Below, in pieces: positions 43,797 through 53,108 of a stretch of 64,000 nucleotides of DNA. Origin of the DNA: Bacteroidaceae bacterium (GTDB taxonomy: Bacteria > Bacteroidota > Bacteroidia > Bacteroidales > Muribaculaceae); NCBI GenBank assembly GCA_021768245.1, contig JAETNO010000002.1, positions 1-64,000 of the forward strand, written 5' to 3'. Made by a program: the position numbers and the translations under genes. How positions within the stretch are numbered: the stretch's first letter is position 1; the number at the start of each line of letters is the position of its first letter. The notes below the pieces were generated by a model that ran no database searches, had not been told where the DNA came from, and saw nothing but the letters and a program-made list of their open reading frames with translations.

Positions 43797-44537
43797 TTAG
43801 TCTCTTTGACTGCCGAAGAAGCGCAGCAGATAGAGGAAGAGATTGATGAAGTCGAGGTATAGGCTAAGCGCACCTACGGTGGCGAGGTGTCCTGCGTAGG
43901 CCGGAGGTGTAACCAATGCCATCTGTTTGATTTTCTGTGTGTCCCATGCCGTCAGGCCTACAAATATAAGCACGCCTGCTATTGAGATAATCCAGTCGAG
44001 CTGGGTTGACTTGGTGAAGATGTTGACGACAGAGGCTATGATAAGGCCTATAAGTGCATAGAACAGGAAATTACCCCATTTGGTGAGGTCCTGGGTAGTG
44101 AAATAGCCATATACGCTCATGGCTCCGAATGTGCCTGCGCAGATGAAGAAGGTCTTGGCTATTGATGTGGCGGTATAAATCATGAATATCGGTGCGAGTG
44201 CCATGCCGTTGATTGCCGCGAACGCATAGAAGAGGAGTGTGGCGCTCGTTGACGACATCTTCATGACACGGGCGGAGAGCACGAATACGATTACGAGCTC
44301 TGCGATGAACAGTCCCCAGTAGAACCATGAGTTCATCGCCATGAAATTCATGTAGCTGACCGAACTGGCACAGAACAGGGAGAGGAAGGCTGTGACGAGC
44401 AGTCCGAGGAACATTTTGAAATATACCCGCTTCATCACTGACGTAGTGGTCTGGATAGCCTGCTGCGGGGAATTGTGGTAATTGTTGTAGTTGTTGCCTC
44501 CATAATAGGGAGGAGGTGTTTGCTGGTTGTAGTTCAT
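43797..44537 (-). CDS. Bax inhibitor-1/YccA family membrane protein
   Basis: A 246-aa protein with a Pro/Asn/Tyr-rich N-terminus (MNYNQQTPPPYYGGNNYNNY), then seven membrane helices from about residue 37. The family landmarks FIAELVIVFVLSAR and VGLTAWDTQKIKQMA (with the conserved Asp) are present. It probably acts as a Ca2+-leak or stress-modulating membrane protein. Confidence 0.92.
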   Translation of the reverse strand: MNYNQQTPPPYYGGNNYNNYHNSPQQAIQTTTSVMKRVYFKMFLGLLVTAFLSLFCASSVSYMNFMAMNSWFYWGLFIAELVIVFVLSARVMKMSSTSATLLFYAFAAINGMALAPIFMIYTATSIAKTFFICAGTFGAMSVYGYFTTQDLTKWGNFLFYALIGLIIASVVNIFTKSTQLDWIISIAGVLIFVGLTAWDTQKIKQMALVTPPAYAGHLATVGALSLYLDFINLFLYLLRFFGSQRD

Positions 44538-44628
44538 ATTTCAGTTAAGTGTTTATCGTGTTTGATATATTGGACATTAATGTCGGATGAAAGTTTAAGG
44601 GCTTGTCTAAAATTCCGGCTTTGAATCA

Positions 44629-46416
44629 TTACATTCTTTCCGGAACTTCGATGCCGAGAAGCGCCATGCCTGTTTTCACGGCGCGTGCCGTCTGTCGGCT
44701 GAGCTCAAGGCGTAGCGAGCGCACGGAGTGATTCTCCTCTTTAAGGATGGAACAGTCATGGTAGAACTGGTTGTAGCTCTTCACGAGGTCATATACATAG
44801 TTGGCTATAAGTGCCGGACTATAGCTTTGGCCTGCGGCCTCGACTGTGGCTGGGAAATCCGCGAGTGACTGGATTAGGGTGATTTCACGCTCGCCGGGTG
44901 TGACGTCGCTGAAATCCGTGATATCCATTCCCTCTTCTGACGCCTTGCGGAGCACGGAGCAGATTCTGGCATATGTATATTGAATGAAAGGCCCTGTGTT
45001 ACCGTTGAAATCGATTGATTCCTTCGGGTTGAAGGTGATGTTCTTGCGGGGGTCTACTTTAAGGAGGAAGTATTTAAGGGCGCCGAGTCCTACCATTTCT
45101 GATATGCGCTTTACCTCTTCCTCTGTCAGGCCGTCGAGTTTTCCGAGTTCTGCCGAAACGCTTTGTGCAGTCGCTACCATATCGTCCATAAGGTCGTCGG
45201 CATCCACGACTGTGCCTTCGCGTGATTTCATCTTGCCTTCAGGTAGTTCGACCATGCCATATGAGAAATGGACGAGGTCTTTGCCCCATTTGAATCCAAG
45301 GCGGTCGAGGAGGATTGAGAGCACCTGGAAATGATAGTTCTGCTCGTTGCCGACAACATAAATCATCTTGTCGATGGGGAAGTCCTCGTAGCGGAGTTTT
45401 GCCGTGCCGATATCCTGTGTCATATAGACGGAAGTGCCGTCGCTGCGGAGCAGGAGTTTGTGGTCGAGGCCTTCTCCGGTAAGGTCAGCCCATACGGAAC
45501 CGTCTTCCTTGCGGTACATCTTCCCTGCGGCAAGTCCTTCAAGCACCTTCTCTTTTCCTTCGAGATAGGTGTTGCTTTCGTAGTATATTTTGTCGAAATC
45601 AACTCCCATGCGCTTGTAGGTCTCATCGAAGCCGGCATAGACCCATGAATTCATTTTCTCCCACAGGGCGCGGACTTCCGGGTCTTTTTGCTCCCATTTC
45701 ACCAGCATTTCCCTTGCCTCTTTCATGAGGGGTGATGCAGCCTCGGCCTCTTCCTTGGTCATGCCTTTGTCCATCAATTCCTTGACTTCGGCTTTAAAGT
45801 GCTTGTCGAAGGCTACGTAGAAATCTCCAATCAGATGGTCTCCCTTTTTCCCTGAGGTCTCCGGAGTCGAACCTTCGCCCCATTTCTGCCAGGCAAGCAT
45901 TGATTTGCAGATGTGTATACCTCTGTCGTTGACAATATTTGTCTTTACAACCCTGTTGCCACACGCTTTGAGGATTTCAGCGAGGCTGAATCCGAGAAGG
46001 TTGTTGCGGATGTGGCCGAGATGGAGAGGTTTGTTCGTGTTTGGAGAGGAATATTCAACCATGACGAGCGGAGAGTCAGCGCCTGCCTGTTTAATTCCAT
46101 AGTCAAGGGTGTCGGCGATATGTTTCAGAACCGAATTCCAGAATTTTGGAGCGACGGTTATATTCAGGAATCCCTTGACTACATTGTATTTCTCCACGGC
46201 CGGTTCGTTCGCTTCAAGCCATGCCCCGATTTCCTGACCGACGGCTTCGGGTGACTTTCTGGCGGCTTTGACCCATGGAAAGACAACGACTGTAAGGTTG
46301 CCTTCAAATTCTTTACGGGTGGCCTGGGGCGTGATTTTGTCTGCCGGGGTGTCAATTCCGTAAAGTTCTTTTACGGCCTGAGCCACAGACTTGGCGATAA
46401 TGCTATCAATAGACAT
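44629..46416 (-). CDS. argS: ArgS, arginyl-tRNA synthetase
   Basis: A 595-aa class Ia synthetase. ANTNKPLHLGHIRNNLLG-like SPNTNKPLHLGHIRNNLLG contains HIGH-type HLGH (about 123). There is a KMSK-type MKSREGT (about 396). The anticodon-binding DALR domain ends YNQFYHDCSILKEE. A TAATTTTG box lies about 80 nt upstream at 46497-46504, giving a long leader. The 46505-46673 stretch upstream has no gene. Confidence 0.96.
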   Translation of the reverse strand: MSIDSIIAKSVAQAVKELYGIDTPADKITPQATRKEFEGNLTVVVFPWVKAARKSPEAVGQEIGAWLEANEPAVEKYNVVKGFLNITVAPKFWNSVLKHIADTLDYGIKQAGADSPLVMVEYSSPNTNKPLHLGHIRNNLLGFSLAEILKACGNRVVKTNIVNDRGIHICKSMLAWQKWGEGSTPETSGKKGDHLIGDFYVAFDKHFKAEVKELMDKGMTKEEAEAASPLMKEAREMLVKWEQKDPEVRALWEKMNSWVYAGFDETYKRMGVDFDKIYYESNTYLEGKEKVLEGLAAGKMYRKEDGSVWADLTGEGLDHKLLLRSDGTSVYMTQDIGTAKLRYEDFPIDKMIYVVGNEQNYHFQVLSILLDRLGFKWGKDLVHFSYGMVELPEGKMKSREGTVVDADDLMDDMVATAQSVSAELGKLDGLTEEEVKRISEMVGLGALKYFLLKVDPRKNITFNPKESIDFNGNTGPFIQYTYARICSVLRKASEEGMDITDFSDVTPGEREITLIQSLADFPATVEAAGQSYSPALIANYVYDLVKSYNQFYHDCSILKEENHSVRSLRLELSRQTARAVKTGMALLGIEVPERM

Positions 46417-46496
46417 TCTATTTGCTGTTTTCTGATGATTACTTACTATATAACATTAAAGCATAGGCAAATTGCAGCGCCTTCCGCTTTAATCTA

Positions 46497-46504
46497 CAAA
46501 ATTA
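46497..46504 (-). promoter_or_regulatory. -7 box of argS
   Basis: The minus strand reads TAATTTTG. The distance to the ATG (46416) is 80 nt, so the leader is longer than for neighbouring genes. Confidence 0.5.
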
Positions 46505-46673
46505 CAACAAAAATAGCACAAGCCGAAATGTCAGTGCATGAAATTTAGCGGGAATCGTGAAATTTGAGTAAACGTTATATGTTACTTGCAAATTTATATC
46601 ACCGTATCGCGGTTCCGATTGCGATTATGCAAAAGAGTTGAATCAGATTTATATATTATCTTATGTTTTGTAA

Positions 46674-47969
46674 TTATTTTATGTCTTTGTCCCACATGCG
46701 CCCTCGTAGAGGATACTTGGAGCCTGCAAGAAGAAGTCGCAGGGCGGTATTGTAGCTGAAATATGCCCATACCCAATTGAGCAATACGCTTAGTTTGCTC
46801 CGCATGCCAAGCAGTGAAATCAGATGGATGAACATCCATGCGAGCCATGCAATGAATCCGTTAAGATGGATTTTCTTTAAATCTGCCACGGCGCGGTTTC
46901 GCCCGATTGTGGCCATCGAGCCTTTATCTTTATATTGGAATGTCTTGTCCCAGCGGTCTGTGTTGAAGCATTTTGCAAGGAATTTTCCCTGTTGGATAGC
47001 TACCTGGGCCAACTGTGGCAGCCCGTTGGGATAATCGTCTGTCGGAAGCAGGTTGATATCACCGATGGCATAGATGTCATTGACGCCCTCCACGCGACAG
47101 AATCCGTCTGTGGCGAATCGTCCGGCGCGTCCCGCTTTGAAGTCAGCCCCGATAAAGTTTATTGGTGAGCCTGTCACTCCGGCCGTCCAGATAACCATTT
47201 CGGAATAAATCGTCGAGCCGTCATTGAGCGTGACGATATTGTCTTTGTAGCTTACCATCCGTTTTCCGAGGCTGACTGTTACCATGAGTTGTCCGAGGTC
47301 GCGCAATGCTGTTTCGGAAGCCTCCGGACTCATGGCTGACAGCAGCCTGCCGGAGCCTTCATAGAGGTTTATATTCATCTCACCGGGATTGATTTCCGGA
47401 TAATCGCGAGAGAGGATATATCGTTTCAATTCACCGAGAGCGCCCGCGATTTCTACTCCCGCAGGGCCTCCTCCGATTACTACGAAGCTAAGCATCCGGC
47501 GCCTTTTATCTGCGTCAGGCTCTACGGCCGCACGTTCGCAGCGATAAAGGATTTCATTCCGTATGCGTATGGACTGGTCGGTCGACTTCAAAGTGTAGAC
47601 GTTGTCTTTCAGTTCCGTGTTCCCGAAAAAATTGTTGGTTGTTCCCATAGCTATGACAAGCTTGTCGTAGGGGATTGACTCATAGTCTGTAATCACCAAT
47701 CGATTGTTGATGTCGATATCCCTGACCTGTCCGATATGGAATTCCACGCCTCTCACTTTCCGCTTACGCAGCTCGCGCCGGAAAGGGAAACAGATGCTTG
47801 TGGGGTCGAGTTCTGAAGATGCGACCTGATAGAACAGGGGTGGAAAAGCGTGGTAGTTGTGTTTGTCGACGAGAACCACATTATATATCCTTTTATCGAG
47901 ACGCTTTACGAGATTGAGTCCCGCGAATCCTCCGCCGAGCACAACTATGGTTGGTTTGGATGATGCCAT
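46674..47969 (-). CDS. ndh: type II NADH dehydrogenase-like FAD oxidoreductase
   Basis: A 431-aa protein starting ATG 47969; the in-frame 47975 codon is GTG. Two dinucleotide-binding motifs are visible: VVLGGGFAGLNLVKRL (FAD) and FVVIGGGPAGVEIAGALGEL (NADH). The C-terminal ~60 residues include a hydrophobic membrane-binding helix. It would pass electrons from NADH to quinone without proton pumping. Lies 17 nt downstream of a terminator hairpin that ends the ftsE transcript. Confidence 0.9.
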   Translation of the reverse strand: MASSKPTIVVLGGGFAGLNLVKRLDKRIYNVVLVDKHNYHAFPPLFYQVASSELDPTSICFPFRRELRKRKVRGVEFHIGQVRDIDINNRLVITDYESIPYDKLVIAMGTTNNFFGNTELKDNVYTLKSTDQSIRIRNEILYRCERAAVEPDADKRRRMLSFVVIGGGPAGVEIAGALGELKRYILSRDYPEINPGEMNINLYEGSGRLLSAMSPEASETALRDLGQLMVTVSLGKRMVSYKDNIVTLNDGSTIYSEMVIWTAGVTGSPINFIGADFKAGRAGRFATDGFCRVEGVNDIYAIGDINLLPTDDYPNGLPQLAQVAIQQGKFLAKCFNTDRWDKTFQYKDKGSMATIGRNRAVADLKKIHLNGFIAWLAWMFIHLISLLGMRSKLSVLLNWVWAYFSYNTALRLLLAGSKYPLRGRMWDKDIK

Positions 47970-47985
47970 AATCACAAATAAATAA

Positions 47986-48017
47986 CAGCGTTATTATACT
48001 TTGATATAATAACGCTG
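47986..48017 (-). terminator. terminator after ftsE, just upstream of ndh
   Basis: Thirteen-bp perfect arms built on CAGCGTTATTATA with a 6-nt loop. On the minus strand TTATTTATTTG follows. The stem ends 17 nt before the ndh ATG, so it could also affect ndh expression. Confidence 0.75.
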
Positions 48018-48062
48018 CCATGACTCTTTGTGTTTTTGGTGTTGATGGCCTATGGAGGCCAC

Positions 48063-48722
48063 TTATTTTATCGTACGGTTCTCACAGGTGATGACACGTG
48101 CGGGGAACTGTTCGACAAGGGCAAGATTATGCGTGGCCATTATCACACTTGTCCCCTGACGGGCAATCTCGTGAAGCCGGCTCACGATTGCTTCTCCGGT
48201 AGCGGGGTCAAGGTTGCCCGTGGGCTCGTCGGCGAGTACTATCCTGGGATGATTCAGCAGGGCGCGTGCAATCACTATTCGCTGCTGCTCACCTCCTGAG
48301 AGTTCGTGAGGGTTCTTATAGCTCTTATTGAGCATCCCGACTCCGCGGAGCACCTCTTCAATCCTTTTTTCAATCTCCGCTTTGTCCTTCCATCCCGTAG
48401 CTTCGAGCACAAAACGGAGGTTGGAATATGCGCTGCGGTCCGTCAGAAGTTGGAAGTCTTGAAAAACGATTCCGATTTCTCTCCTTAGATAGGGAATTTC
48501 CTTTCGCTTAATAGTGTTCAGGTCATAATCAAGCACTCTGGCCTCACCCGAGGCTATAGGAATGTCGGCATATATCGATTTTAAGAGGCTCGATTTACCG
48601 CTGCCGACTTTGCCTATAAGGTAGACAAACTCTCCTTCGCCAACCGAGAGATTGACGTGTTTAAGGGCTATCAGGTCCTGACGGTGGAGTTCAACGTCCC
48701 TATAGTCTATTACGTTTGCCAT
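48063..48722 (-). CDS. ftsE: FtsE-like ABC transporter ATPase
   Basis: A 219-aa ATPase of the FtsEX complex that controls septal peptidoglycan hydrolases. Walker A GKVGSGKSSLL (about 38-48), signature LSGGEQQRIVIARAL (about 140) and Walker B IVLADEPTGNLDP (about 160) are intact. FtsX is not adjacent. It lies 31 nt downstream of recQ. Confidence 0.85.
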   Translation of the reverse strand: MANVIDYRDVELHRQDLIALKHVNLSVGEGEFVYLIGKVGSGKSSLLKSIYADIPIASGEARVLDYDLNTIKRKEIPYLRREIGIVFQDFQLLTDRSAYSNLRFVLEATGWKDKAEIEKRIEEVLRGVGMLNKSYKNPHELSGGEQQRIVIARALLNHPRIVLADEPTGNLDPATGEAIVSRLHEIARQGTSVIMATHNLALVEQFPARVITCENRTIK

Positions 48723-48753
48723 TTTAAGAGCCGGTTTTTAGTTAAAATAGTGC

Positions 48754-50928
48754 TTAATTACCCATTTCGGACAGGAACTTGATTCGCATCAGGCGTATTT
48801 CATCTTCCGTATAGTCTTCTCCGAGTTCGCGGTAAGCCTCGTTGAGATCGTCGGTCTCGCTGTCGCGGAAAAAGTCGAAGAGCTCTTCTTGCGAATCCTC
48901 GTCGATGATTTCATTTATGTAATAATTGATATTGATTTTTGTCCCGGAATAGACTATTACCTCTATGCGGTCAAGGAGCTCGGAGAATTCAAGACCCTTG
49001 GCCTTGGCGATTTCCGGAAGCGGAATCTTTCGGTCAATCGCCTGGATTATGAACAGTTTGGTGGAATTTCTGCTCGGCACGCTTCTGACCCTCAGGTCCT
49101 CGGGGCGGTCAATCTCGTTTTCCTCGACATGGCGCTTTATGACCTTGACGAACTCCTCGCCATAGCGTTTCGCTTTGCCTGCTCCTACGCCGGGAATGTT
49201 CTGTAATTCATCGATGGATATAGGATAGGTCGTGGCCATGGCTTCGAGCGACGGGTCCTGGAATATTACGTAGGGAGGCAGCCCGAGGTGTTTGGCAATT
49301 TTTTTACGGAGGTCCTTGAGTATACTGTAAAGTTCGGTGTCGGCTGCACACGATGCTCCGCTTTTCATCACTTCGGGTTCCGGCTCTTCACTGAAATCCG
49401 AGTCTTCGACGACTTTGAACGATTCAGGCTTTGAAAGGAACTTCTTGCCTTTCGCAGTGATGCGCAGGAGGCCATAGTTCTCAATATCGCGTTCGAGATA
49501 GCCTGAGATAACGGCCTGGCGGATTACAGCGCTTATTAATTTTTCGTCAGCTCCCTGTTCGCAGCCGAACACTTCAAGCTGGTCGTGCTGATATGATTTT
49601 ACGTCTGAGGTAGCCCGGCCGAGCAATACGTCTGTCACATAGTCGGCCTTGAATTTTTCTTTGAGAGCGGTGACTGTTTCCAACACCGCGCATAAATCAT
49701 CTTTAGCTTCCACTTTTTTCTTTGGATTAATGCAATTGTCACAGTTATGACAGTTGTCGTCGGCGAATTCCTCGCCAAAGTAGAAAAGGAGAGAGCGTCG
49801 GCGGCAACTGCTTGCCTCTGCATAGCTTTGGGTTTCCAACAGGAGCTGACAGCCTATTTCCTGCTCGGCAAGCGGTTTGCCTTGCATGAATTTTTCCATC
49901 TTCTGGAGGTCTTTGGCGGCATAGAACGCTATGCACTGGCCTTCACCTCCGTCGCGTCCGGCTCGTCCGGTCTCCTGATAGTAACCCTCAAGCGATTTGG
50001 GCATGTCGTAGTGTATCACAAATCTCACATCCGGCTTGTCAATCCCCATACCGAAAGCTATCGTGGCGACAATCACATCGACTCTTTCCATAAGGAAGGC
50101 ATCCTGGTTGGCAGAGCGTGTAGCTCCGTCCATCCCTGCGTGATAGGGGAGCGCCTTGATGTCGTTGACAACGAGCATTTCGGCAAGTTCCTCTACTTTT
50201 TTACGGCTAAGGCAATAGATGATTCCGGATTTTCCTTCCTGGCTTTTGATGTATTTTATGATATCTTTGTCGATATTCGATGTCTTGGGCCTTACCTCAT
50301 AATATAGGTTGGCCCTGTTGAACGACGATTTGAACACCGTAGCTTCCTGCATCCCGAGATTCTTCTGTATGTCGTGCTGCACCTTCGGTGTAGCGGTTGC
50401 AGTCAAGGCGATTACAGGCCGGACGTTGATTTCATTTATAATCGGACGTATGCGGCGGTACTCGGGGCGGAAATCGTGTCCCCACTCGGAGATGCAGTGG
50501 GCTTCATCCACAGCATAGAACGAGATGGGTACGGTTTTCAGGAATTCAATGTTCTCCTCTTTTGTCAACGATTCAGGAGCCACGTAGAGTAGTTTGGTGC
50601 GTCCGGCTGAAATATCGGACTTGACCATGTCGATGGCTGCACGGTTGAGCGAGGAGTTCAGAAAATGAGCCACATGGTCGGCCTCGCTGAAATGTCGCAT
50701 GGCATCTACCTGATTTTTCATCAGGGCTATAAGCGGAGAAATCACTATGGCGGTTCCGTCCATCATAAGGGCGGGAAGCTGATAGCATAGGGACTTGCCG
50801 CCGCCGGTGGGCATAAGGACGAAAACGTCGTTGCCCTCAAGCAGGCTTGTCATGATGGCTTCCTGGTTTCCCTTGAAGGAATCAAACCCGAAGTGCTCTT
50901 TCAGTGCATCGTGAAGTCGTTGGTTCAT
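48754..50928 (-). CDS. recQ: RecQ, ATP-dependent DNA helicase
   Basis: A 724-aa 3'-5' helicase for recombination repair. Walker A LMPTGGGKSLCYQLP (about 40), DEAH in YAVDEAHCISEWGHDFRPEY (about 140), and motif VI QETGRAGRDGGEGQCIAFY. A Cys-rich zinc module (CRRRSLLFYFGE, then CHNCDNC), RQC winged helix and HRDC (about 520-600) follow. A further ~100-aa acidic tail is common in Bacteroidetes. It follows clpX by 84 nt. Confidence 0.95.
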   Translation of the reverse strand: MNQRLHDALKEHFGFDSFKGNQEAIMTSLLEGNDVFVLMPTGGGKSLCYQLPALMMDGTAIVISPLIALMKNQVDAMRHFSEADHVAHFLNSSLNRAAIDMVKSDISAGRTKLLYVAPESLTKEENIEFLKTVPISFYAVDEAHCISEWGHDFRPEYRRIRPIINEINVRPVIALTATATPKVQHDIQKNLGMQEATVFKSSFNRANLYYEVRPKTSNIDKDIIKYIKSQEGKSGIIYCLSRKKVEELAEMLVVNDIKALPYHAGMDGATRSANQDAFLMERVDVIVATIAFGMGIDKPDVRFVIHYDMPKSLEGYYQETGRAGRDGGEGQCIAFYAAKDLQKMEKFMQGKPLAEQEIGCQLLLETQSYAEASSCRRRSLLFYFGEEFADDNCHNCDNCINPKKKVEAKDDLCAVLETVTALKEKFKADYVTDVLLGRATSDVKSYQHDQLEVFGCEQGADEKLISAVIRQAVISGYLERDIENYGLLRITAKGKKFLSKPESFKVVEDSDFSEEPEPEVMKSGASCAADTELYSILKDLRKKIAKHLGLPPYVIFQDPSLEAMATTYPISIDELQNIPGVGAGKAKRYGEEFVKVIKRHVEENEIDRPEDLRVRSVPSRNSTKLFIIQAIDRKIPLPEIAKAKGLEFSELLDRIEVIVYSGTKININYYINEIIDEDSQEELFDFFRDSETDDLNEAYRELGEDYTEDEIRLMRIKFLSEMGN

Positions 50929-51012
50929 GGGATATTTTTCAGGTTGGTGGAGGAGTGAGCGGATAGGGGAGAAATGTGAGGTGTAAATTTGAGGAGCGAG
51001 GCTTGCAGGCCG

Positions 51013-52284
51013 TCAACCTATGTAGGCCTTGCGGATTTTATCTTCGGCATATGAGCGGTCAATAACGAGTTCCTTTATGTCAGTCGACGGTGTCTCATAC
51101 ATCGGGTCAATCATTATTGTCTCTACGATGGTGCGCAGTCCGCGTGCTCCGAGTTTGTATTCGATAGCCTTGTCGACAATGAATTCAAGGGTCTCGGGAG
51201 CGAACACGAGTTTCACGCCGTCCATGGCGAAGAGTTTCTCATATTGCTTCGTAATGGCATTTTTAGGCTCGGTGAGCACTCTCAGGAGGGCTTCCCTGTC
51301 GAGAGGGTCGAGGTGGACGAGCACCGGCAGGCGTCCGATGATTTCCGGGATGAGCCCGAAGGATTTGAGGTCCTGGGGGGCTATGTATTTCAGATAGTTA
51401 TCGGAATCGACCTTGGCCCTCACGCTGCCCCCTGTGAATCCTACCACATGGGTATTCAGCCTGTGGGCAATTTTACGTTCAATGCCGTCGAAAGCACCTC
51501 CGCAGATGAAGAGTATGTTTTTGGTGTCCACCGCTATCATCTTTTGCTCAGGGTGCTTGCGGCCTCCGTTTGGCGGCACGTTCACAATCGAGCCTTCAAG
51601 GAGCTTCAGCAGGCCCTGCTGTACGCCTTCGCCTGAGACATCGCGGGTGATTGACGGATTGTCGCCTTTACGTGCAATCTTGTCGATTTCGTCGATAAAC
51701 ACTATTCCACGCTCGGCTTTTGCCACATCGTAGTCTGCCGCCTGGAGCAGGCGGACGAGAAGGCTCTCGATGTCTTCTCCTACATAGCCGGCTTCCGTGA
51801 GCACTGTCGCGTCGACTATGGCGAATGGGACATCAAGCTGGCGTGCAATGGTCTTGGCCAGCAGGGTCTTCCCTGTTCCTGTCGGGCCAACCATTATGAT
51901 GTTGCTCTTTTCAATATCGACATCGTCCTTGTCCTGGGCAAGGCGCTTGTAATGATTGTAGACGGCGACAGACAGATATTTCTTGGCATCGTCCTGACCT
52001 ATTACGTATTGGTCAAGGAACGCGCGTATTTCAGCGGGTGTCGGGAGCTTCTTCGCTTCAACGGTTCCCGCATCGAAAGCCTCTCCGCCACCTTTGTTGG
52101 CGGAAGGCTTTAATGATGGATTTTCTTGGTAATAATCTTTCAGGAGCCCTTCGATTTGCTCAACACACTCACTGCATATATATGTGTCGCCGATAGGACT
52201 CGGCACGAGTATGTCGGTATAGGATGGTTCCTTACCGCAGAACGAGCATTTCACTCCTGAATTATTGTTGGATTTTTTTGCCAT
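51013..52284 (-). CDS. clpX: ClpX, ATPase subunit of ClpXP
   Basis: A 423-aa AAA+ unfoldase. The N-terminal zinc domain has C-x2-C and C-x2-C (KCSFCGKEP, then YICSECVEQ). Walker A MVGPTGTGKTLLAKTIA and Walker B GIVFIDEIDKIARK are intact. The ClpP-binding loop is at VHLDPLDREALLRVL-adjacent region, not clearly IGF. It is downstream of clpP by 55 nt. Confidence 0.96.
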   Translation of the reverse strand: MAKKSNNNSGVKCSFCGKEPSYTDILVPSPIGDTYICSECVEQIEGLLKDYYQENPSLKPSANKGGGEAFDAGTVEAKKLPTPAEIRAFLDQYVIGQDDAKKYLSVAVYNHYKRLAQDKDDVDIEKSNIIMVGPTGTGKTLLAKTIARQLDVPFAIVDATVLTEAGYVGEDIESLLVRLLQAADYDVAKAERGIVFIDEIDKIARKGDNPSITRDVSGEGVQQGLLKLLEGSIVNVPPNGGRKHPEQKMIAVDTKNILFICGGAFDGIERKIAHRLNTHVVGFTGGSVRAKVDSDNYLKYIAPQDLKSFGLIPEIIGRLPVLVHLDPLDREALLRVLTEPKNAITKQYEKLFAMDGVKLVFAPETLEFIVDKAIEYKLGARGLRTIVETIMIDPMYETPSTDIKELVIDRSYAEDKIRKAYIG

Positions 52285-52339
52285 TTCCTGTGTTTTGGGA
52301 AAGGAGAGGGGGTGACGTTTCTTTATGAATTAGTCGTTC

Positions 52340-53026
52340 TTACTTGTTCTCCGGGTACAGCACGCGGTCAACCATGCCATATTCCTTGGCTTCGTCCGCT
52401 GTCATCCAGTAGTCGCGGTCGGCGTCAGCTTCGATTTTTTCAATCGACATTCCTGAATGGGCTGAGATAATTCTGTAGAGCTCAGCCTTGTATTTAAGAA
52501 TCTCACGGGCAGTGATTTCGATGTCGGATGCCTGACCCTGCACGCCTCCCATCGGCTGGTGAATCATCACGCGTGAGTGGGGGAGAGCCATGCGCTTCCC
52601 GTTTGCTCCGGCAACGAGGAGCACTGCCGCCATCGACGCAGCCATGCCTATGCAGATAGTGGAGACATCGCTCTTGACATGCTGCATTGTATCGTATAGG
52701 CCGAGGCCGGCTATTACAGACCCGCCGGGCGAGTTAAGGTAGATTGATATGTCTTTACCCGGGTCGACCGAGTCAAGATAAAGCAACTGTCCCTGAACTA
52801 CTGTGGCGGTATATTCGTTCACATCGGTGCTGAGAAAAATGATACGGTCCATCATCAGACGTGAGAACACGTCCATCTGAGCCACGTTCAGCTGGCGCTC
52901 TTCGATGATGGTGGGAGAGATATATGAAGAGGTGATTTGAGACGCCGCAGCGTTCGCATATTGGTCGAGTGCGAGGCCGTTCATCCCGAGATGGTGCACG
53001 GCATAGTTCCTAAAGTCTTTATTCAT
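52340..53026 (-). CDS. clpP: ClpP, protease subunit of ClpXP
   Basis: A 228-aa serine protease. Nucleophile Ser lies in CIGMAASMAAVLLVAG, His in LPHSRVMIHQPMGG; the Asp is expected near residue 185. A 40-residue N-terminal extension compared with E. coli is usual in Bacteroidetes. A TAACTTTA near-match lies 34 nt upstream (53060-53067). The tig gene, expected upstream in this order, is replaced by an unrelated CotH gene. Confidence 0.95.
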   Translation of the reverse strand: MNKDFRNYAVHHLGMNGLALDQYANAAASQITSSYISPTIIEERQLNVAQMDVFSRLMMDRIIFLSTDVNEYTATVVQGQLLYLDSVDPGKDISIYLNSPGGSVIAGLGLYDTMQHVKSDVSTICIGMAASMAAVLLVAGANGKRMALPHSRVMIHQPMGGVQGQASDIEITAREILKYKAELYRIISAHSGMSIEKIEADADRDYWMTADEAKEYGMVDRVLYPENK

Positions 53027-53108
53027 AGTAGTGTATTATTTTTCGCAAATTTTGTAATGTAAAGTTACAAAAAAACTTTTTTACGACAAAATTTTTCGTT
53101 TTATGATT

